A stretch of 53,276 bases of DNA, from positions 1-53,276 of the forward strand of contig JAJJLU010000014.1 in the NCBI GenBank assembly GCA_023807065.1, in the 5' to 3' direction. Position 1 is the stretch's first letter. Each line of letters starts with the position of its first letter. Origin of the DNA: Isotricha intestinalis. Its lineage: Eukaryota; Ciliophora; Litostomatea; Vestibuliferida; Isotrichidae. The position numbers and the translations under genes were made by a program. Under the pieces are notes generated by a model. The model was not told the origin of the DNA. It was given only the letters and a program-made list of their open reading frames with translations, and did no database searches. Positions 20,111 through 28,991 of this stretch are shown piece by piece.

Positions 20111-21955
20111 TTAAATTTCATTTTTATTATCAATATCTATAACTTCAACTTTATTTTTATTTTTTTCTGAATTCATGGTAGTAGTACGAATTTTTGAGTC
20201 ATAATTATACATTTTTTTTCTTTTAAATAAGCAACAAAAAACATAAATTATTATACAAAATATCCCAACAATAAAAATCCCTACTGCAATCCAAAATCCA
20301 GCATTAATAATTTTATCTTTTATTAATTCAACATTAAATGGATAATATCTTTCTTCAAGACATAATTTAAATTCCCAAACACCGTTACTATTATAATCTG
20401 AACAATCATTTCTTTTGACTAAATATTCATATAATAAACCAGATTTTTTAACAGAACAAATTAATCTAGGATTGTTTCTAGATAAATTAGATAATAATTT
20501 AAATGAATTTTCTTCAATTAATATTATGTCTCTAAAGTAATTAGCTTTATTTTCAATTCCTATTTCATAATCATTTCTTGCTAAAATAGATAATGAATTT
20601 ATATTTATAGATGGTAAATCTAAAAGATAACTATATCCAATTTGGAAAACAGGAACACTTCTTGTTAACATATATAATTTATTATTATCAAAAATATAAG
20701 TAAAATAACTAAATTTATCAGTGATAATATTTTTAACTGAAATATCTTTTTGTGTAATAAAAACATGATTAAATTTAGGAGAAAATTCATAATCCCCATT
20801 TGCTATTAATTCAATTAATATTTCATTTACATTTATAGAAGGATGGTTATCAACAAAAATTCCAATAAAATAACTAGAATTCTTATCGGTATTATCATGT
20901 AAAACATAATCAAATTTTGATAAATATTTATGCTCAAAAACAAATAAAACTTCTTTTAAATTTGAAATATTATATATTTGAAAACCTTCTGAATTCATTG
21001 TATATAAACTTCTATTATTTACTAAAATATCAGTAAAATTTCCTTGTATTGAATCATATTCAGAAATATTTTCCCTGTTATACCAGAATAAATTTGACAT
21101 TGTTGAAATGAAAAAATAATTTTTGTTGAAACTTATTTGAGTTATTCTATTTGAGTAAGGAATATTTTCAATTTTATTTATAAATTGGAAAAATAAAGTA
21201 TTTGTTTTATCTTTCACTGAATAAGCATATATTTTGTTTTGACTTGTTATTGCAAATAATATTTCTTCTGTTGTAAAGACAGGAGATGCTAAAATTAAAT
21301 TTATAAATGAAATTCCATAACCCTTATTTGGATCATTAAACAATGATAAATTATATTCTTTTATGTTTAGAAATTTATCAAATTCAAAAACTTTTAAATA
21401 ACCATTTAAATCTAAAGCATAATTAAATTTTGTCCCAGGAACAACTTTCATATAATTGAAATCAAAATTGGAAAAATTAAAATATGGTTTTTCATTATAA
21501 TAATTACAACGGACGTCATATTTTGAAAAATTATTTGGTTCACTTGTACCATAATCATAATTTCTTTTTTTAATATCTAAAATTGATTCGATTATATTTT
21601 CATAGTAATTCCTTGGAATAATTGAAGAATCAATATTAAAATTAATAAAAGTATTTAAATATGATTCTCCATAAAGAAAAGTTATTGTATCAATTACAGA
21701 ATCAAAAGCTTCATCTCCAAGTCTCATATTTATTTTTTCTTTTGTAGTCATTTTTAAAGTTTCAAAAAATAAAGTTTTATCTAATTTTGATTTATAAGTT
21801 ATTGACATATTATATCTTGGATTTTTTAAGTAATTTGATATTAAATTTTTATCCTCACTTTCTTTTCCTGTATCTAAGTTTATTACTATTAAATTTGCTT
21901 TTATTATAGAAAACTGGATAAAAAATAATAAAAAAAGTTTGAATTTTTTCTTCAT
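20111..21955 (-). CDS. Type I membrane protein, possible lumenal beta-propeller
   Basis: 614 residues. Signal peptide about 1-20, a lumenal or extracellular domain of about 530 residues, one transmembrane helix near the C-terminus (about 550-577, FWIAVGIFIVGIFCIII), and a cytoplasmic tail of about 35 residues rich in Lys and Thr. The middle repeats a pattern in which short beta-like segments carry YALDLNGYL, LFAITSQNKIYAYSV and YTMNSEGFQIYNI. This recalls PQQ/quinoprotein-like propellers such as the lumenal domain of IRE1, but no kinase follows. I cannot assign a family. Stop is TAA, immediately before a shared 77-base 3' spacer. Confidence 0.65.
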   Translation of the reverse strand: MKKKFKLFLLFFIQFSIIKANLIVINLDTGKESEDKNLISNYLKNPRYNMSITYKSKLDKTLFFETLKMTTKEKINMRLGDEAFDSVIDTITFLYGESYLNTFINFNIDSSIIPRNYYENIIESILDIKKRNYDYGTSEPNNFSKYDVRCNYYNEKPYFNFSNFDFNYMKVVPGTKFNYALDLNGYLKVFEFDKFLNIKEYNLSLFNDPNKGYGISFINLILASPVFTTEEILFAITSQNKIYAYSVKDKTNTLFFQFINKIENIPYSNRITQISFNKNYFFISTMSNLFWYNRENISEYDSIQGNFTDILVNNRSLYTMNSEGFQIYNISNLKEVLFVFEHKYLSKFDYVLHDNTDKNSSYFIGIFVDNHPSINVNEILIELIANGDYEFSPKFNHVFITQKDISVKNIITDKFSYFTYIFDNNKLYMLTRSVPVFQIGYSYLLDLPSININSLSILARNDYEIGIENKANYFRDIILIEENSFKLLSNLSRNNPRLICSVKKSGLLYEYLVKRNDCSDYNSNGVWEFKLCLEERYYPFNVELIKDKIINAGFWIAVGIFIVGIFCIIIYVFCCLFKRKKMYNYDSKIRTTTMNSEKNKNKVEVIDIDNKNEI

Positions 21956-22869
21956 TTATATTCCTCTTTATATTAAATTTAAATTATTTATTATAAAAAA
22001 ATTCAGATTAATAATATTTAAATCGTTAAATCATTTTTTTTAAAAATATCTTTTTTTCTTGAGACTTATCTTTTTTATGTTATTCAATTAATCAATTTTA
22101 GTAAAATAAGATTTTTTGTTAATTAATGCTTTTTTATTATTATTTTTTTAACCACTTACCTCTAATTGTTTTTCAATTTTTATGAATATTATTTCCTAAT
22201 TTTCAATTAATTGTAGAACTTTCTCAATTAAACTTATTTTTTTTCTCTCATTTTTACTTTATAATTTAGTCTATTTTTATTTTGAGTTCAATGATAATTA
22301 ATTTCATTAGAAAATATATTTTAAAAAATAATTTCATGATATTGATAATACTATTTTTATCACAATAACATATTATTTTATCAAAATATTTTTATTATTC
22401 TAATATTTATAATAAGTTTAATATAATGCAGTAATATAGAAAAAATTGAGAGAATAAAAAATAAAAGAAATTTCATTAGTTTTACTATAATAATATACAT
22501 CATTATCATTTTTATAATTTAAAAATCTCAATTTATTATAACAGAAAAATAAGAAATTTTTAACATTAAAGTTTTTTTGATTCTTGCAACTCTTCTTAAT
22601 AATTCATATTTTGGGTTTAAATCTAGAATAAATTCATCTTAAATATAAAAATTTTTATATTTTCTATAAATAAATAAATTTAACCTATCACCAATTTTAT
22701 TATTCCTAAAATATTTTTTATAAATGTTTTTATGTTATTATTGTAATATTTCTTCTTTTTATTATTTCAAATTTTATAATTGTTACATTTTTTATTTATT
22801 ATTTTATTTAGGAATTATTTATTGCTTGGTTCCATAAATTTTTTCAAAAAATTAAATATTTGAACAATT
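21956..22869. other. AT-rich spacer with a faint relic
   Basis: About 900 bases without an intact gene. On the minus strand near 22530-22645 about 35 codons look protein-like (EFILDLNPKYELLRRV, then ARIKKTLML) but have no start and end in TGA. This could be a gene remnant. Nothing else is recognised before the duplicated block begins at about 22870. Confidence 0.4.
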
Positions 22870-23385
22870 CAATAAATTTTATGTTTAATTGAATAATTTG
22901 ATTTATTAATAAATGATAATTATTAACTTTATAAATCAAAACATGTTTATTATTTTAAGAATAAGAAATATAATTTATAAATGAATTTTAAATCTTAATA
23001 CTAAAATAAAATAAACTAATTTAAACTTGATTGAATATGAATTAAATGTTTAATAAAAATGTTCATTTATTGATATTATAATTATTCTCTAAATATTCAT
23101 TAAATAAATATATTTTTTAATGATTTAATTTTTTCAATCATATTTTTAGTTACTTTTATTTAAAATATTATTCTAAAAATTCATATGCTTTTTTGCTATT
23201 CATTCTAAATTTGATGTTAATTTTTCTCCTAATATCATTCAAATATTTGTATTTTGATGTTTTTAATTTTTTTGGGTTATTTCGTTTATTATATTTGAAA
23301 TATATAATATTTGAAATTATTAGATGTTTTTAAAAACAATTAAATAAACAATATAATATAATTTCAAAAAAAAAATTTAAAAATA

Positions 23386-26300
23386 TTAATAATTAATATT
23401 GAAATCTTTGTTTTCAAAAGGATTATATTTTTTTGTAGAGGTTTTATTACTATCACTTTTATCTTTCTCTTCGAGGTGTTTGTAATTTTCATTTTTATCA
23501 GTCATTAATTTAATAAAATCTCTAAATTTGATATAATTATAATTATCAGGATTCGCCATGCTAACTAATTTATCTAATTCCGAATCAATAAATCCAGGAT
23601 GCAATTGTTCAATTGCATTTTTAAAATCACTAACTTTAATTTTACCATCTTTTGGTAAATCATATCTTTCAAATTGTTTACTTAAAATTATATTTTTATT
23701 TAAACAGAAATTAACAAGTCTCTTAACTAAATCTTCATTATTTAATGAAGAATTAAATCCTTTATTATTAATTAAAGGTAAATTATCATTAATATTATTT
23801 TGACTACCTATAAGATTTGATTGAATATTATTATTATCATTTGGAAAACTACTATTATTAAAGTTATTTCCGCTTCCTCCTAAATTAGAATTTCCACTAT
23901 TACCAAAGTTATTATTGTTACTATTATTTCCTCTTCTATTATTTGTTGAAGTTTGAGGTCTTGCTCTTAAATTTGAAGATGAAGCATTTTTTTTATTTTG
24001 TTCTTCTAATTCAAAAACTTTCGATTTTAATTTATCCAAATCTTCTAATAATTGTTGGTTATTTTTTTCTAATTTTTCCTTTTCTTTTTTTAATTGAGAT
24101 ATTCTCTTGGTATCTTTAATTTGACTTTCAATAGTTTGTTTTCCTGTTTTTCTTTCATTTTCTAATTTTGTTTTTAAATCCTCAATTTCTTTTTCTTTTT
24201 CTGTTAATGTTTCTTTCATTTTTTTCTTCTCATTAGTTAGCTTTCTATTCATTTTTGTTAATTTATCAATTTTAACATATAAATCACTTTTTTCTTTATT
24301 TACAACTAATCTTTCAGGAACAAATAAAGTATTATCTAATTTAGCATTTTCATCTGCTAATTTTTTGTCTTGATATTGTTTTGCGAAATCTTTTTTTATT
24401 CTCTCAATTTTTTCCCTTTCTTCTTCTATTTCTCTATTTTTTTCATCTAATTGATTTCTTAAAGAATTCAACATATCATTATTATAATTATTTTGATTAT
24501 TAATTTCATTAAATTTTAAGTTTTGTTCTAATTCTGCTATTTTTCTATTTTTTTCTCCTAATTTAATATAATTTAAATCATTTTCATCTTTAACTGCTTT
24601 TAATTCCAATCCAAGAGCTTTTATTGTATTATCTTTATCTGCTAATAATTTTTCTAAATCATCTAAAGTCATTAAAGCCAAATCATTTTTAGTTTGTCTA
24701 ACGACTAAATTAGCATTAGTATTATCAATAATATTTTGTAATTTTTTCATTGTAGTTTCGTGACCATCTCTTAGTTGATCTTCTAAATCATTAATTTTTC
24801 TTAAATCAGCTTCTTTAACTTTTTGTAATTCATTATATAAATTATTAATTTGAATATCTTTTCTATTAATAATATCATTTTTTTGAGCTAATAAATCTTG
24901 TAGAGTTTTTATTGTTTTATGAGCGGTTTGAGCAATTTTTTTTGTTTCATCATCTTTTAACATATCATATCCTTCAGGACCTACTAAATTTGGTATTGAA
25001 TTTATTTGATAGAAATTTTCATTGTCTTTTAACATTTGTACATTATCATTATTTATTTTTGATAATTTTTCAATTTCATCATTTTTTAATTTAATTATTG
25101 TATTTAATTGCTTTATTTTCTTTTCATATTCTTCAGGAGGTAAAACTGGTTTTTTTCCGTCTAATGTATTTATATTACTTATATTATTACTTCCAAATGG
25201 TGATTTTTCATTTAATATTAATTGTAATTGATTTTGATCATATAATTTCATTTTTTCTAATGAATTTATGATTTTCTTTTGTCTTTCATCATCTTTAGTT
25301 TTATATAATTCTTGCATTTTTCTATATTTATTCTCCCATTCTGCAGTTTGTTTTTCATGTTCTTTTATTCCTTCTGTTAATTGATTATTTAAATTTTGTA
25401 AATGGTTTTCATTTTCTTTTCCAAAATTATTTTCTCTTTTTAATATACTATTATTTAATTTCAATTGTGATATTTCTTCACACATTCCAATTAATTTTTT
25501 ACTATATTCATCCCTATTATTAAATCTTATATTATTTGCTAAACTTTCACAAAAATCAATTTTATTTTTTAAAGTATCATTTTGATTTTCTAATTTTAAA
25601 ACAGTTTTTTTTAATTTTATCATAGATTCAATTTTATCCTTATTATCATCAGTAAGCATTTGAATTAAATTTTTCATTTCATCCATTGGATGAGTTTCAT
25701 TTCTATCTGAATTAAAAGCTATTAAACCATTTTCATAATTTTCAAGTTCATCAATCATTTTTGTATTTTCGATAATTTTTTCATGTAAAGCAACTTGAAC
25801 ATCAACTAAATTTTTAGATAAATTTTTATTTTGAGTTTCTAAAGTGAAATTTTCTTCTTTTAATGATGAAAAATCAGAAACAAAGTCATCATATTTTCTC
25901 AAGGTATTTGCTTCTCTCCATCTTGAAATTAATATGGTATAATATAATTTACCAATTAAAGCATTTTGATTTGTTTCACTTTGTAATTCTTTAATTGCTC
26001 TTTTATAAGTATCTAATTCATCTTTATTCTTTTCTTGATTTAAAGTTATATTTTTAATTTGTAAATTTGAAGCATTATATAATTCTTTAAAAGTATTTAA
26101 ACCAATTCTTAATATTGTGACCTCTCTTGATAAAGAATCATTTTCAAATTCTATTCTTTGTAAATCTTCCCTTTTAACTCCTAAATTCATGTAAGTTTCT
26201 TTATATTGTTGTAATTCATCTAAAGTTGAAAAATATTTATTTACAAAATCAGTATTCTTATTTGCATATTCTTCTAAATTTTTAGTTAAATCTGCATTGT

Positions 26301-28617
26301 TTCTTTCCAATTCTTCTAATCTTTTTTGCATTTGATTCATTCTTATATTAAAATATTGCTTTTCTTCATTTATTAAAGTAAATTTTTTGGCATAATCAAT
26401 TTTTTGTTGAGTTTCTGATAAAACATTATTTGTCATTATATTATAATTTTCAATTTCTTTTTCTGTTATTTTAAGTTCTGAAATTAAATTCTCTAAAGGA
26501 ATTAAATTCTTTTTAGAATGATCAAACATATCATATAATCTTTTAGAATCATTAAAATTAATATTAACTTCACAAGAATCTAAAACCTTCTGAAATTCTT
26601 CAAAAGTAATAAATCCTTTATAAGTTCTATCACTTCCATTAAAAGCTTCTTCAATAGTAATATTACATTTTTCAATTCCTGAAATAATAATTGATAATTG
26701 GTTAAATTTCCAATCAATATTTATTGAATTTTTAGCATTATTCATTTTCCTTCTTCTTAATAAATGATTTTTAGCTTTTTGCTCAAATAAATCACAAAAT
26801 TCTATATAATTAAATATATCATTTTGATCTAATTTAAATTCATCTTCAGGTCTTCCACTTACTAAAAAAATTAGTTTATCTATTTCTTGTTCATTAATTG
26901 AGAATTGTAACTTTGATAAAGCAAATTTAAATTCTTCTCTTGTAATACATCCATTATTATTTGTATCAAAATATTCAAAAATTTCTAAAAGTCCTTTTGA
27001 TTTTCTGACACATTGAATAAATTTATCAAGTAATAATTCATCATTTATTCTTTCTTTAGAGTCTTCTGTACTATATTGTTCTAGTTTTTTAAGGAATAAT
27101 CTCACGTCCACAATATCATCATTTTCACAATTTAAAACATTATATATAAATTGCAAATCTGTTTTATTGATGTCGTTATTTGAAATTCCTAATCTCAATA
27201 AAGCATTTTCAAAATCATTTTTTGATATAAAAGAATTTTCCATTGTTAATCCAGATAAGAATGATAAACTTTGTCCTAAAATATTTGAATTCGTTTGTTC
27301 TTCATTTAAATTTTCTTCTAAATTTGGTCCCCCTATGATAAAAGCATTTTTGATTTGATTAAATGATAAACCTAACGATTGTAGCTTATGTGATAATTTA
27401 CGAAAAGCTTTTTGTTCATTATAATAATTTGGATCACAATCTTGTAATCTTTTTCTTAAATAATTACATTCAATTTCTGCATCTAATTTTCCTTCTTCAC
27501 ACAAATAATATGAATTTTCTAAATCTTTGTATTTTAAAATTAATGTTTGGGATAAAACTATTTGCCTTGTCAATGACATATCTATTTTATTCATTTCATT
27601 TGTTCTTTTTCTTAAATATTGATTTTGAACTAACATTTTATCAAATGTAATTTTATCTACTGATTTTTTTAATTTATCATTTAAAAATCTTAAATATTTA
27701 ATTAATAAATCTTTCCATCCTTTATATTTGGCTATTTTTTCATGAATATATCTATCTTTTTCAATTTGATTTTTTGTATTATTTTCAACAAATTCTCTTA
27801 ATTTTTTTTCTTCTTCTACTAAGCATTGATATTTTCTTAATAATTTTAAATTATTATTTTCCAAAATAGCATTTTCTTTCATTTTCTCAATCATTTTTCT
27901 TTCTAAGTCAGAACCACTTTTATTTTCTAAATTTTGAAGAGTTTCTTCAAAAGCTTTAATTTTCCTTCTAGAAACTTCATTTTCAGCTCTTAAATCTTCT
28001 AAATTTTTTTTTTCTTTTTCAAGATTCATTTTATTATTATTTTTATCTTCCATATATCTATCAAAAATTTCATTTTGAATAAGAATTAAGGATTCAAATT
28101 TACCATAAATATTTTGTAAATTATCATTAAGAATTTTATCATTAACATTTCTTCTACTTTCAATTTCCATTAATTCAATAATTTGAGATTGTAATGCAGC
28201 ACTTTCTTTTTTTAAAGCATCAACATCTTGATCATTCATAGCAATATTAAAAAGTTCATGAATTTTATCAGAAGGAATTTTATAATTTGTATTAAATCTA
28301 TATGATAAACCTTTATCATATTCATTACTATTTGGATCTTTTGGCATAAGTTGAGGAGGTAATTGTAAATAATTATAATTCTCATAGTTATTTTCTTGAG
28401 TATATTCTCCTTCACTGTTCATAGAATTTATTTTTTTAATAGGTTTTTTAGCAGCTCTCAATTTTTCATTATTATTATTCATTTGACTTTCATAATTAGA
28501 AATATTATTTTGATTAATTGTAAATCCACTTTTTTCCATTTCTTCTCTTTGTTGTCTTAATACAGTACGAACAATATCTTCTACATTCTCATTTTTCATA
28601 TTACTAGTATTATTCAT
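23386..28617 (-). CDS. 5'-truncated second copy of the CEP290-like gene
   Basis: 1743 codons, open throughout, identical as far as I can tell to residues 306-2048 of the full gene at 32734-38880 except Asn-to-Ser in MNNTSNM near the start. The promoter and the first 257 codons are missing at the duplication edge. The remaining upstream piece carries two in-frame TAA, so any product must start at an internal Met (Met306 of the full protein). It could be a young pseudogene, a source of a shorter protein, or a donor for gene conversion. All the EF-hands and most of the coiled coil are retained. Whether it is transcribed cannot be seen; no promoter is evident in the 230 bases before the dynamin-like gene. 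Confidence 0.7.
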   Translation of the reverse strand: MNNTSNMKNENVEDIVRTVLRQQREEMEKSGFTINQNNISNYESQMNNNNEKLRAAKKPIKKINSMNSEGEYTQENNYENYNYLQLPPQLMPKDPNSNEYDKGLSYRFNTNYKIPSDKIHELFNIAMNDQDVDALKKESAALQSQIIELMEIESRRNVNDKILNDNLQNIYGKFESLILIQNEIFDRYMEDKNNNKMNLEKEKKNLEDLRAENEVSRRKIKAFEETLQNLENKSGSDLERKMIEKMKENAILENNNLKLLRKYQCLVEEEKKLREFVENNTKNQIEKDRYIHEKIAKYKGWKDLLIKYLRFLNDKLKKSVDKITFDKMLVQNQYLRKRTNEMNKIDMSLTRQIVLSQTLILKYKDLENSYYLCEEGKLDAEIECNYLRKRLQDCDPNYYNEQKAFRKLSHKLQSLGLSFNQIKNAFIIGGPNLEENLNEEQTNSNILGQSLSFLSGLTMENSFISKNDFENALLRLGISNNDINKTDLQFIYNVLNCENDDIVDVRLFLKKLEQYSTEDSKERINDELLLDKFIQCVRKSKGLLEIFEYFDTNNNGCITREEFKFALSKLQFSINEQEIDKLIFLVSGRPEDEFKLDQNDIFNYIEFCDLFEQKAKNHLLRRRKMNNAKNSINIDWKFNQLSIIISGIEKCNITIEEAFNGSDRTYKGFITFEEFQKVLDSCEVNINFNDSKRLYDMFDHSKKNLIPLENLISELKITEKEIENYNIMTNNVLSETQQKIDYAKKFTLINEEKQYFNIRMNQMQKRLEELERNNADLTKNLEEYANKNTDFVNKYFSTLDELQQYKETYMNLGVKREDLQRIEFENDSLSREVTILRIGLNTFKELYNASNLQIKNITLNQEKNKDELDTYKRAIKELQSETNQNALIGKLYYTILISRWREANTLRKYDDFVSDFSSLKEENFTLETQNKNLSKNLVDVQVALHEKIIENTKMIDELENYENGLIAFNSDRNETHPMDEMKNLIQMLTDDNKDKIESMIKLKKTVLKLENQNDTLKNKIDFCESLANNIRFNNRDEYSKKLIGMCEEISQLKLNNSILKRENNFGKENENHLQNLNNQLTEGIKEHEKQTAEWENKYRKMQELYKTKDDERQKKIINSLEKMKLYDQNQLQLILNEKSPFGSNNISNINTLDGKKPVLPPEEYEKKIKQLNTIIKLKNDEIEKLSKINNDNVQMLKDNENFYQINSIPNLVGPEGYDMLKDDETKKIAQTAHKTIKTLQDLLAQKNDIINRKDIQINNLYNELQKVKEADLRKINDLEDQLRDGHETTMKKLQNIIDNTNANLVVRQTKNDLALMTLDDLEKLLADKDNTIKALGLELKAVKDENDLNYIKLGEKNRKIAELEQNLKFNEINNQNNYNNDMLNSLRNQLDEKNREIEEEREKIERIKKDFAKQYQDKKLADENAKLDNTLFVPERLVVNKEKSDLYVKIDKLTKMNRKLTNEKKKMKETLTEKEKEIEDLKTKLENERKTGKQTIESQIKDTKRISQLKKEKEKLEKNNQQLLEDLDKLKSKVFELEEQNKKNASSSNLRARPQTSTNNRRGNNSNNNNFGNSGNSNLGGSGNNFNNSSFPNDNNNIQSNLIGSQNNINDNLPLINNKGFNSSLNNEDLVKRLVNFCLNKNIILSKQFERYDLPKDGKIKVSDFKNAIEQLHPGFIDSELDKLVSMANPDNYNYIKFRDFIKLMTDKNENYKHLEEKDKSDSNKTSTKKYNPFENKDFNINY

Positions 28618-28759
28618 ATTACTATAATTATATCTTCCTCCACCTCCTAAATTAGCGTTTTCAATTTATAATTGAATAAATTTTTAATTCAATTGATTAA
28701 TCTGTTCTTTTAAATCATAAATACCTTTTTCAACTTCTCTTTTTCCTTCTTTAAGATCA
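28618..28759 (-). pseudogene. Broken 5' end of the truncated CEP290-like copy
   Basis: Homologous to codons 258-305 of the full gene but with seven substitutions, six of them transitions. Two turn CAA (Gln283 and Gln289 of the full protein) into TAA stops. Others change Ile285 to Phe and one Val to Ile. Homology stops abruptly at 28759. Confidence 0.85.
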
Positions 28760-28991
28760 GAATATACAAATGAGTAATACTTAACTTGATTTTATTATAA
28801 ATAATTTGTTAAACCTTCATTAAAAAATTACAAGAAAATAAAAGAAAATTTTTATAAAGATAAATAATCTTATTAAAAATATTTAATTTCATTTACAATT
28901 ATTATAATATTTAAATTACATTAAATTCTCATTTATATAAAATTATCATATTTTCTAAATTTTAAAATGAATCTTCATTTTTCTTAAAAAA

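Larger units (their letters stand above)
22870..28759. repeat. 5.9-kb direct repeat, copy 1
   Basis: This block matches 32184-38107 in the same orientation (offset 9348 bases in the coding part, 9314 in the outermost flank). It carries all but the first 257 codons of the CEP290-like gene plus about 515 bases of 3' flank. The core appears identical. Differences cluster at the two edges: seven substitutions in the last 141 bases at the right edge, and three substitutions plus a 34-base gap near 22945-23040 at the left edge. It ends within the shared aagatca at 28753-28759, beyond which the two sequences are unrelated. Confidence 0.95.
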
